Made by a program: the position numbers and the translations under genes | Shown here: one piece after another, positions 1 to 5,686 of the stretch | Position numbering within the stretch: the first letter of the stretch is position 1 | Layout: each line of letters opens with the position of its first letter | The notes under the pieces: model-generated | The model's input: the letters and a program-made list of their open reading frames with translations, nothing else | Databases searched by the model: none | Told to the model about the DNA's origin: nothing | Assembly (NCBI RefSeq): GCF_900109175.1 | Contig: NZ_FNZE01000023.1 | Coordinates: 1 to 56,031, forward strand | Direction: 5' to 3' | Origin: Pseudomonas linyingensis | GTDB lineage: Bacteria > Pseudomonadota > Gammaproteobacteria > Pseudomonadales > Pseudomonadaceae | DNA length: 56,031 nt

Positions 1-1
1 C

Positions 2-64
2 GGGTTTGCTTCATCGGGGTTGCTTGTCTTGCCATGGTTCACCTCGTTGCAGTTTATCGCTTAA
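2..64 (+). other. 3' end of an unidentified reading frame at the window edge
   Basis: A reading frame is open from base 2 and stops with TAA at 62-64, so it could be the C-terminus of a gene truncated by the window. I do not recognise the roughly 20 residues visible. The sequence just after it (about 65-100) has the look of an insertion-sequence end, but I cannot match it to a family, so I make no call. Confidence 0.15.
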
Positions 65-123
65 CGGGGTGTCCACTGGAACTGGGCAAGATCAACCCAG
101 CAACCGATTCACGGACGAATCCC

Positions 124-657
124 ATGGGCCGCAGCCGCTACGTCATTACCGATCCCGCGCAACCGCACTTCCTCACCTGTACGGTGATGGAGTGGCTACC
201 ACTATTCAGCCGCCCGGCACTGGTCGACATCCTGCTCGATTGCTGGCGCTATCAGCAGGCACATCAGGGGCTCAGGCTGTACGGCTATGTGGTGATGGAA
301 AATCACCTGCACTACCTTGCCCAGGCGCCCGATCTGGCCCGATGCGTCAGCAGCTTCAAGTCCTACACCGCTCGCCGGATACTCGACGATCTGGAACAGC
401 GCGGCGCACAGTCGGCCTTGCAGCGGCTGAGTTTCAGCAAGCGTGCGCACAAACAGGACCGGGAATACCAGCTATGGCAGGAAGGCAGCCATGCCGAGCT
501 GGTCTACAGCGCCGAGGTCATGCGCCAGAAACTGGACTACATCCACCAGAATCCGCTGCGACGCGGCTATGTGGATCTGCCCGAGCACTGGCGCTACTCC
601 AGTGCTCGGGACTATCAGGGACAGCCTGGACTGATCGGCATCGACCGCTGGATCTGA
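124..657 (+). CDS. REP-associated tyrosine transposase (RAYT, Y1/IS200-like)
   Basis: This 177-residue protein belongs to the Y1 (HUH) transposase superfamily, in the stand-alone RAYT branch thought to mobilise REP palindromes. The metal-binding HxH pair is H61/H63 in ENHLHY, and the candidate catalytic tyrosine lies in SFKSYTARRI (about 77-86). The C-terminal block QNPLRRGYV...WRYSSA (about 149-170) is typical of RAYTs. I chose the ATG at 124 because the MGRSRY start is family-like; the in-frame ATG at 34 would add an unconserved leader. Hairpin repeats follow directly at 661-769, as expected for a RAYT in a REP neighbourhood. The gene looks intact. Family knowledge says such proteins are usually single-copy and domesticated, and whether this one is active cannot be judged here. 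Confidence 0.85.
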   Translation: MGRSRYVITDPAQPHFLTCTVMEWLPLFSRPALVDILLDCWRYQQAHQGLRLYGYVVMENHLHYLAQAPDLARCVSSFKSYTARRILDDLEQRGAQSALQRLSFSKRAHKQDREYQLWQEGSHAELVYSAEVMRQKLDYIHQNPLRRGYVDLPEHWRYSSARDYQGQPGLIGIDRWI

Positions 658-660
658 GTC

Positions 661-706
661 GACGCGGAGCGTCGAGGGCGGCGTTCCCACGCAGGAGCGT
701 GGGAAC
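661..706. repeat. REP-like hairpin pair downstream of the RAYT gene
   Basis: Two palindromes follow the transposase stop. GACGC-gga-GCGTC lies at 661-673 and GTTCCCACGC-agga-GCGTGGGAAC at 683-706. The second, a 10-bp perfect stem with a 4-base loop, has the form of common Pseudomonas REP/BIME units. They are the probable substrates or partners of the adjacent RAYT, and may also end its transcript although no T-run follows. Confidence 0.7.
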
Positions 707-739
707 GATCGAGAGTAAGGCGGGAGTCGGCGTGGTCGT

Positions 740-769
740 GGTGGAAAATCGCTGCGCGAGTTTTCCACC
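740..769. repeat. Palindromic repeat, copy 1 (GGTGGAAAA type)
   Basis: An inverted repeat with stem GGTGGAAAA / TTTTCCACC around a TCGCTGCGCGA centre. A second copy with compensating stem changes sits at 1680-1709, so the two copies bracket the methyltransferase gene. The paired changes that keep the stem suggest that structure is maintained. Confidence 0.7.
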
Positions 770-812
770 CTACGCCGGGTGACGCTGCGGGCGGCGGCTG
801 GAAGCGCTCGCC

Positions 813-1556
813 TCAGCGCTTCACGCAGGCAAACAGCGCATTCCCGGAGGTTCCGTTCCAGGGAATGAGCTTCTCGTAATCGTGCTCGAGCACATGCACC
901 TCGAAGTACGGTTGCAGCAGCGCCTGCAACTCGTCGAAGTTCACCGCGACCATCGGGTGTTCGTCGTGCCACACCTGGGTTTCGCCCGCCACGCTGCGTT
1001 CGATACGCAGCCTGAGCGACTGCCGCTCGCCCTCGCCGGAGTAGTTCCAGCCGGAGCTGAAGCTGAACAGGCCGTCCGCGTGCCGTGCGCTGTGGGTCAC
1101 CCAGGAGGCGTTGTCGATCCGGCGCTTGTCGACCGCGTTGAAGCAGAACAGCCCATCGCTGGCCAGTGCGCGGTGCGCGGTGGCGATGCAGGCCTGCAGC
1201 CGATCGAGTCCGCCGCTGTAATGGATCGAGTAGAGGAAGCAGGTGATCAGATCCTGCGGCTCGTCCGCCGTGAAGGCGCACATGTCCTGGCGGGAGAAGT
1301 GCGCCTCCGGGCAGCGCAGGGCGGCGCGGTCGAGCATCGGCTGGTTGATGTCGAGACCGCTGCTCGCATAGCCGGCGTCGATGAAGTGGCGGACATGCGG
1401 CCCGGTTCCACAGGCCAGATCGAGATGCCGGCGCCCGCCATTGCCGAACAACTGCTGCAGCCGGTGGGCGCAGTGGCTTTGCGCCGGGTAGTCGATGTCG
1501 GCGCACATCAGGTCGTAATAGCCGGACAAGTCGTTGTAGAGGGTGTTGCCGGGCAT
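813..1556 (-). CDS. Class I SAM-dependent methyltransferase
   Basis: This is a 247-residue soluble protein with a Rossmann methyltransferase core. Motif I is DLACGTGPHV (from about residue 46), and the acidic ribose-binding residue is D69 in GLDINQPM. The N-terminal MPGNTLYNDLSGYYDLMC region is typical of small stand-alone methyltransferases, so I set the start at 1556. An upstream in-frame ATG at 1631 would add 25 unconserved residues, and neither start has a strong Shine-Dalgarno sequence. The substrate cannot be inferred. The gene stands alone on the minus strand between two copies of a palindromic repeat, converging with the RAYT gene. Confidence 0.8.
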   Translation of the reverse strand: MPGNTLYNDLSGYYDLMCADIDYPAQSHCAHRLQQLFGNGGRRHLDLACGTGPHVRHFIDAGYASSGLDINQPMLDRAALRCPEAHFSRQDMCAFTADEPQDLITCFLYSIHYSGGLDRLQACIATAHRALASDGLFCFNAVDKRRIDNASWVTHSARHADGLFSFSSGWNYSGEGERQSLRLRIERSVAGETQVWHDEHPMVAVNFDELQALLQPYFEVHVLEHDYEKLIPWNGTSGNALFACVKR

Positions 1557-1679
1557 GAGGGTCTGATGTTCCAAGCTGCGCGCGGGGGCGCGCATCATAG
1601 CCCAACCCGGGCATGGGGGCATTGAAAGCACGCCCGACGGCCAGAGAGCGGCGAGGCAGGCGGAGCCCTGAAGACCCTC

Positions 1680-1709
1680 GGTGGAAGATCGCTGCGCGAA
1701 TCTTCCACC
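1680..1709. repeat. Palindromic repeat, copy 2 (GGTGGAAGAT type)
   Basis: Stem GGTGGAAGAT / ATCTTCCACC around the same GCTGCGCG core as the copy at 740-769. It lies between the start of the methyltransferase and the end of the FmdB-like gene. Confidence 0.7.
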
Positions 1710-1745
1710 CTTACGGGATAGGCCTGACGAGCGACGGCGACCTGT

Positions 1746-1994
1746 TCAGACGCAGTTGCCGGCGCAGCCGCCGCGGGCGCAGGCCGGAGCTTCGGGGTTC
1801 TTCAAGGCGCGGCTGTTGACCACGGCGGAGGTGCCGAGCAGCTTGGTCACCGGGGCGTCGTCGGGGATCGCCGGATCTTCGGCCAGGGTGCAGGCGGCGC
1901 GCAGTTCGCCCCAGGTCTTCGGACTCAGGGCCATCGGGTGGTGGACTTCGTACACCTGGCCGTTGGCTTCGCAGCGGTAGTCGTAGGTCGGCAT
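1746..1994 (-). CDS. FmdB-like small zinc-ribbon-type protein, degenerate
   Basis: This 82-residue protein starts MPTYDYRCEANGQ, the typical FmdB/CxxC regulatory-protein opening, but the second cysteine of the first CxxC is replaced (C8-E-A-N). Other cysteines occur at C35 in AACTL and in the C-terminal CARGGCAGNC tail. The middle segment (PKTWGEL, VTKLL, SLKNPEAP-like) resembles a Pseudomonas/Halomonas subfamily I know only as hypothetical zinc-ribbon proteins. Whether it still binds a single metal ion is doubtful. It reads away from the ecotin gene across a 229-bp gap in which I see no other gene. Confidence 0.7.
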   Translation of the reverse strand: MPTYDYRCEANGQVYEVHHPMALSPKTWGELRAACTLAEDPAIPDDAPVTKLLGTSAVVNSRALKNPEAPACARGGCAGNCV

Positions 1995-2223
1995 GGCGGT
2001 TCCTCTCGCGGTGGTTGCGGGTGTCGATACTCTACGGCTTTCTGCGGCGACGAAAAGGGGGGAGCATCAGGTTCAGGGCGCGGCTGGCTCGGCGGGATGC
2101 TGGGCGGTGGCGCAGTTCGCGCGCGGCTTCGCCATGGAACCCCGGCACGCCGGGCCGGTCAGTCTGTTACCGTGACGCGGACTCCCCCGCTCACCCGCAG
2201 CCCCTTGCACAAGGAAATGGCCC

Positions 2224-2700
2224 ATGACTGTTCGTCTCCCCGCCCTGTTTGCCCTCGCCGCCGCTCTACCGCTGGCCGCCTGCGCCGCCACGCCCGAGGC
2301 ACTCAAGCCCTTCCCTGCCGCCGCCGAGGGCTACCAGCGCCATGTGATCGACCTGCCGGCGCAGCCGAACGAGGCCGACCACAAGGTGGAGCTGATCGCC
2401 GGCAAGACCCTGGAGGTGGACTGCAACCGCCAGCGTCTGGGCGGCCAGTGGCAGGAGAAGACCGTGGAAGGCTGGGGCTACGGCTACTACGAACTGGAGA
2501 AGGTCGGCCCGGCGGTCAGCACGCTGATGGCCTGCCCCGACGGCAGCCGCAAGCAGGCCTTCGTGCCGGTGGGCGGCGAGCCCATGCTGGTGCGCTACAA
2601 CAGCAAGCTGCCGCTGGTGATCTACGCTCCCGCCGACGTGGAGGTGCGCTACCGCATCTGGTCGGCCGCGCAAGACAGCAACCCCGCCCCGCAGCAGTAA
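2224..2700 (+). CDS. eco: Ecotin, serine protease inhibitor, with lipobox
   Basis: This 158-residue protein matches ecotin, a periplasmic dimeric inhibitor of trypsin-fold serine proteases such as neutrophil elastase. Family blocks visible are LKPFPAA, KVELIAGKTLEVDCN, GGQW, GWGYGYYELEKV, MACPDG and YNSKLPLVIYAP. The P1 residue is Met102, as in E. coli ecotin, and the disulfide pair is C67/C104. The signal region ends LPLAAC (C20), which fits a signal-peptidase II lipobox rather than the usual soluble signal peptide. If so, this ecotin is tethered to the outer membrane (Ala at +2). AAGGAAATG lies before the ATG. It is a single gene facing a repeat region. Confidence 0.9.
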   Translation: MTVRLPALFALAAALPLAACAATPEALKPFPAAAEGYQRHVIDLPAQPNEADHKVELIAGKTLEVDCNRQRLGGQWQEKTVEGWGYGYYELEKVGPAVSTLMACPDGSRKQAFVPVGGEPMLVRYNSKLPLVIYAPADVEVRYRIWSAAQDSNPAPQQ

Positions 2701-2775
2701 GTGCCTGTTGCAGGCCGGCCTGGTTCTTCACGGGGAGGTTGGGCGACGGGTGTGGTGGTCTGCTGGCAAAAAGCG

Positions 2776-2811
2776 AATCCCCCCTAACCCCCCTTTTGCA
2801 AAGGGGGGGAT
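2776..2811. repeat. C-run/G-run palindromic repeat, copy 1
   Basis: The unit is AATCCCCCCTAA followed by the palindrome CCCCCCTTTTGCAAAGGGGGG. It is the same element as the one at 2867-2903 but in opposite orientation, so the two copies form a larger inverted repeat with about 55 bp between them. In translation such units give the (N/S)PPFAKGG-like peptides seen scattered in many genomes. Confidence 0.75.
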
Positions 2812-2851
2812 GGTTCTGTGGTGCTTGGTAGTGTGGTGTCTACACCTGGAT

Positions 2852-3256
2852 TCAGGAACCGCACCGCCCCCCCCCCTTTGCAAAAGGGGGGCCGGGGGGG
2901 ATTGAGACTCCCACCGCATCCCCAATCACCTCCAACACCCCCGCCAGCTCCCGCAGCACCTGCCGGTTGTCGAAGCGGATCACCCGCAGCCCCAGCGCCT
3001 CCAGTTCCCGGGTGCGCTGGCGGTCGTATTCGATGGCTTCCGACGCATGGTGCTGGGAGCCGTCCAGCTCGATGACCAGCCGGGCGGCAGCGCAGTAGAA
3101 ATCGACGATGTAGCCGGCCAGCGGTTTCTGGCGGTAGAACTGCAGGCCGCCCAGCTGCTTGCGCCGCAGGCAGGCCCACAGGCGCTGCTCGGCGTCGGTC
3201 ATGTCGTTGCGCAACTGGCGCGAAAGCGGTTTGAGACGACGATTGTAGGGCAGCAT
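2852..3256 (-). CDS. DUF559 (Vsr-like endonuclease fold) protein
   Basis: This 134-residue protein belongs to the DUF559 family, which shares the PD-(D/E)XK/Vsr-like nuclease fold. Family blocks are MTDAEQRLWACLRRKQLGG (19-37), FYRQKPLAGYIVDFYC (40-55, candidate catalytic D52), LVIELDGSQH (60-69, E64) and LRVIRFDNRQVL (90-101). The start is the ATG at 3256 with AAGGAGGCG upstream; an in-frame upstream ATG would add seven residues. The last 16 residues (119-134) are encoded by the palindromic repeat at 2867-2903 and do not look like a natural protein end, so the original stop was probably lost or captured. Activity has not been shown for most members. Confidence 0.85.
   Translation of the reverse strand: MLPYNRRLKPLSRQLRNDMTDAEQRLWACLRRKQLGGLQFYRQKPLAGYIVDFYCAAARLVIELDGSQHHASEAIEYDRQRTRELEALGLRVIRFDNRQVLRELAGVLEVIGDAVGVSIPPGPPFAKGGGRCGS
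2867..2903. repeat. C-run/G-run palindromic repeat, copy 2, inside the DUF559 gene
   Basis: This is the inverted copy of the 2776-2811 element: CCCTTTGCAAAAGGGGGG with flanking G-run and ATT. It lies inside the 3' end of the minus-strand DUF559 gene and encodes its last residues (IPPGPPFAKGGG). Confidence 0.75.
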
Positions 3257-3317
3257 GGGACGCCTCCTTGCGTACATGCCTGAGGTGCTTAGCGCCTTGT
3301 CATGGCAGCCAGCGCCG

Positions 3318-3446
3318 TCACGCCTGCTTCAGCGCCACCAGCACGAAGCCACAGACGATGCCCGCCAGGGCGATAAGCCAGCCGATCCGGTAGCCACGAT
3401 TCTTGTTCGCCTGCCGAACGGGGTCCACGGGTTTCTTCTTTCTCAC
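3318..3446 (-). CDS. Small single-span membrane protein (42 aa)
   Basis: This is a 42-residue protein starting with GTG at 3446, with AGGTGG six bases upstream. Its basic N-terminus (VRKKKPVDPVRQANKNRG) precedes one hydrophobic helix, IGWLIALAGIVCGFVLVAL, and a KQA end. The charge pattern predicts N-terminus in the cytoplasm and one transmembrane span. I do not recognise a family. It lies between the DUF559 gene and the divergent EVE-domain gene. A longer in-frame frame runs upstream but would encode unconserved sequence. Confidence 0.6.
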   Translation of the reverse strand: MRKKKPVDPVRQANKNRGYRIGWLIALAGIVCGFVLVALKQA

Positions 3447-3609
3447 AAGTCCACCTGCCTCTCGCTGAAAACAAGGCGCATGAGCCGGCAGCCGGCCTGC
3501 GCGAGGCCGTCTTTGTAGGGGGGATGGGCCTGCTTGTCCAGCCCGGCGAGGCGCATATCCGCCCGGCTGCATTATGATTGCCCGCCTCCCTCCGCACAGG
3601 ACCGCCCCC

Positions 3610-4068
3610 ATGGCCAAATGGCTGGTGAAAACCGAACCCTCCGAATGCGGCATCGACGACTTCGCCAGGGCCCCGCAAACGCCGATCCGCTGGGACGGGG
3701 TGCGCAACTACCAGGCGCGCAACTTCCTCAAGGCCATGGCCGAGGGCGACGAGGTGCTGGTCTACCATGCGAGCTGCAAGGACATCGGCATCGCCGGCGT
3801 GGTGCGCGTGGCGCGCACCGCCTATACCGACCCGACCCAGTTCGATCAGGAATCGCCCTACTTCGACGCCAAGAGCCCCCCAGACAATCCGCGCTGGCAG
3901 GCGGTGGACATGCTGTTCGAGCGCAAGCTGGCGCGGCTGATTTCCCTGGACCGGCTCAAGACGCTGCCCGGCCTGGAAAACCTGCCCCTGGTGCAGCGCG
4001 GCAGTCGGCTGTCGGTGATGCCGGTCGGCGAGGAGGAATGGCGGATCATTCTGGGCGAGCGGCAGTAG
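3610..4068 (+). CDS. EVE-domain protein (THYN1-like)
   Basis: This 152-residue protein is a single EVE domain, a PUA-like fold thought to bind modified nucleobases. Family signatures are MAKWLVKTEPSECGIDDF (1-18), WDGVRNYQARNFLKAM, GDEVLVYHASCKDIGIAGVVRV and PRWQAVDMLFERKL. The start is the ATG at 3610, where similarity to the family begins; an in-frame ATG at 3574 would add 12 residues without support. In other Pseudomonas, as I remember it, this gene sits near the zapA region; here zapA is about 6 kb away. The crcZ-like RNA terminator begins 59 bp after the stop on the opposite strand. Confidence 0.88.
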   Translation: MAKWLVKTEPSECGIDDFARAPQTPIRWDGVRNYQARNFLKAMAEGDEVLVYHASCKDIGIAGVVRVARTAYTDPTQFDQESPYFDAKSPPDNPRWQAVDMLFERKLARLISLDRLKTLPGLENLPLVQRGSRLSVMPVGEEEWRIILGERQ

Positions 4069-4126
4069 GCGGGATGGCCCCGCATCCCGGCAGGAACGCG
4101 GGCATGATCGGAAAGCCAGAAAGCAC

Positions 4127-4151
4127 AAGGGGGAGCCATTGGCTCCCCCTT
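4127..4151 (-). terminator. Terminator hairpin of the CrcZ-like RNA
   Basis: On the minus strand the stem AAGGGGGAGCC / GGCTCCCCCTT closes on a 3-base loop and is followed by GTGCTTT. The stem is strong and the T-tract weak. It marks the likely 3' end of the small RNA. Confidence 0.75.
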
Positions 4152-4490
4152 CGAATAGGTCATGCTTTGTTTTTGTTGTTCTGACGGGCTTGTTGTTGTT
4201 TTTGGCAGCCCGCCCGGACCAGGGTCCGGTAGTAGTCCCAAGACGGGACCTCAACAACAAACGTATTCCTTTGGATGCTGATATTGCCACTACCCTCGCG
4301 GGTTCAACCGGTGCTGGAGCTGCCTCAGGGCAGTTTTGTTGTTCTCGGTCCGGTCGAGGGAGAACCCCATCGGGCAACTCCTCTCCAAAAGAATCTGTTT
4401 GCTACGCCCCCACCCTGTTGTTTTTGTTGTGTTGGAGTCGTTACGTCTTGTTTTTGTTGTGTTGGTTCAGCGTTCTTGTTTTTGTTGTGC
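4127..4490 (-). ncRNA. CrcZ/CrcY-type Hfq/Crc-sequestering small RNA
   Basis: No protein gene fits here, but the minus strand carries all the hallmarks of the Pseudomonas carbon-catabolite-repression decoy RNAs CrcZ/CrcY/CrcX. Six A-rich CA-type motifs are present: ACAACAAAAACAAG at 4475-4488 and 4447-4460, ACAACAAAAACAACAG at 4415-4430, AGAACAACAAAA at 4334-4345, CCAAAAACAACAACAAG at 4189-4205, and AGAACAACAAAAACAAAG ending near 4165. A near-perfect sigma-54 promoter at 4500-4515 predicts a start at 4488-4490, in GCACAACA. The 3' end is an 11-bp GC-rich hairpin at 4127-4151. The length of about 364 nt matches the family. Such RNAs titrate Hfq/Crc from catabolic mRNAs when poor carbon sources activate CbrAB. 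Its neighbours (EVE gene, CAP gene) are not cbrB/pcnB, so I do not choose between the Z, Y and X names. Confidence 0.85.
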
Positions 4491-4499
4491 AATAGATAA

Positions 4500-4515
4500 T
4501 GCAGACGCCGTGCCA
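4500..4515 (-). promoter_or_regulatory. Sigma-54 (RpoN) -24/-12 promoter of the CrcZ-like RNA
   Basis: Read on the minus strand, TGGCACGGCGTCTGCA matches the RpoN consensus TGGCACG-N4-TTGCW at every fixed position but one (CTGCA for TTGCA), with correct spacing. The start predicted 12 bases beyond the -12 element falls at about 4489, one base before the first CA motif. Confidence 0.85.
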
Positions 4516-4591
4516 ACTTTTTAAAACCATTTATAATCAACAACTTAGCTGTTTAGTCGGTAGCGAGGACGGCCCAAAAACCTGGGCATCC

Positions 4592-4637
4592 GTTACCCGT
4601 GACCCCAGATGGCGTTACGCCGGAGCGGGGCGGTAAC
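4592..4637. promoter_or_regulatory. Candidate CbrB-type enhancer sites (GTTAC inverted repeats)
   Basis: An inverted pair GTTAC-N14-GTAAC lies at 4614-4637, and a further GTTAC/GTGAC cluster at 4592-4603. They sit about 100-150 bp upstream of the predicted RNA start, the usual place for an RpoN-dependent activator. The crcZ/crcY promoters are known to need the response regulator CbrB; assigning these sites to CbrB is inference. Confidence 0.55.
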
Positions 4638-4697
4638 ACCTCGCACCGCCTAGTCGCCCCGGCCCGCCACGAGGGCGGGGGTTGCCACGAGCCGGTT

Positions 4698-5549
4698 TCA
4701 GGGCGCCCCGAACAGCGCCGTCCAGTAGATCCCCGCATCGCTCTTCGGATCGGTCGCGTAGGCCGCGCCCAGCTCGCGGAACTGCGGGTTCATTAGGTTG
4801 GCGCAGTGACCGGGGCTGGCCAGCCAGCCTTCGACCACCCGGGTCGGATTGTCCTGCCCGGCGGCGATGTTCTCGCCGATCCGCCCGCCGCTGTAGCCGG
4901 CCAGTTCCGCCCGGTCGCCCGGAGTGCGGCCGTCGCGGTCCTTGTGGTCGAAGAAGTTGCCGTTAGCCATGGCCCGGCTGTGGGTTTCCGCCGCTGCTCC
5001 CAGCGCGGAGTTCCAGGCCAGCGGCGACGCCGCGGCGAAGGACTGGCCGCCGCACTGGCGCGCCTGCGCGCGGGCGGCATTGATCCCCTCGAGCAGCTTC
5101 TGCCCTTCCGCCTGCCAGTCGCCCATGCGCCCGGTCAGCAGCGGCCGCGCCAGCACGATGCGCCAGTCGCGCCCCGCGCGGCTGACACCGATATCGACGA
5201 ACTGCGGATCCAGCAGTACCTGGCAGTAGTTCGCCTGCAATGCGGTCATGGCCGCCGGCGCGTCGCGCGGCCCGGACAGGCTGATCGCCTGGGCAGAGAC
5301 CATCTGGTAGGTCGTGCCGGTCAGCGCCTGCTGCAAGTCTCCGCTAACGCCGGCCGGCAGGATCAGCCGCGGATCGGCCGCCAGCGGCGGCAGCTCCGCG
5401 GACGCCTGGCCGGCACAGCGCTGCACCTGACTGCGGTAGCCGTTGATCGACTCCAGCAACTGCGCCTCCTCGCTCGCCTCGGCAGTCGCGACAAATAGCC
5501 AACCCAGCGACAACGCGGCAAGCCGCACAACGGATGAAGCAATGCGCAT
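4698..5549 (-). CDS. Secreted CAP/SCP-domain protein with duplicated domain
   Basis: This 283-residue protein has a signal peptide (MRIASSVVRLAALSLGWLFVATAEA). The C-terminal half is a canonical bacterial CAP (CAP/SCP/PR-1) domain: LLEGINAARAQARQC, AETHSRAMANGNFFDHKDRDG, RIGENIAAGQ and VVEGWLASPGHCANLMNPQFRELGAAYA, containing the usual His/Glu/His cavity residues. The N-terminal half looks like a degenerate copy. It opens LLESINGYRSQVQRCAGQ and closes YCQVLLDPQFVDIGVSRAGRDWRIVLA, parallel to the C-terminal copy but without the His/Glu residues. The start is the ATG at 5549 with AAGGAGG nine bases upstream. The gene is divergent from rlhA. The biochemical role of bacterial CAP proteins is largely unknown. 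Confidence 0.85.
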   Translation of the reverse strand: MRIASSVVRLAALSLGWLFVATAEASEEAQLLESINGYRSQVQRCAGQASAELPPLAADPRLILPAGVSGDLQQALTGTTYQMVSAQAISLSGPRDAPAAMTALQANYCQVLLDPQFVDIGVSRAGRDWRIVLARPLLTGRMGDWQAEGQKLLEGINAARAQARQCGGQSFAAASPLAWNSALGAAAETHSRAMANGNFFDHKDRDGRTPGDRAELAGYSGGRIGENIAAGQDNPTRVVEGWLASPGHCANLMNPQFRELGAAYATDPKSDAGIYWTALFGAP

Positions 5550-5686
5550 GGAAACCTCCTTGATCTGACTGCTTACATGATGGGCGATTGCGGGCCTTTT
5601 GTTCACGCCCAGGCACGCGGATGCTCCAAAACCGTCGCGGGCCGCTAAAATGCACGGTTCGTTTCGTACCGGTCGCGAGTCCGCCC

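Noticed and set aside
19-782. Long alternative frame overlapping the RAYT gene
   Set aside because: It is an out-of-frame shadow of the transposase running on through the hairpin repeats, with Arg/Gly/Ala-rich composition.
1995-2223. Reading frames on both strands between the FmdB-like and ecotin genes
   Set aside because: They are Arg/Ala/Gly-rich out-of-frame translations with no start site and no similarity to a known family; the gap looks non-coding.
4139-4543. Several overlapping short reading frames on both strands in the 4.14-4.54 kb region
   Set aside because: They consist of runs such as FVVLTGLLLFL or NKNKNAEPTQQKQ that arise from the TTGTTTTTGTTGT / ACAACAAAAACAA motifs of the sRNA; none has a ribosome site or a family match.
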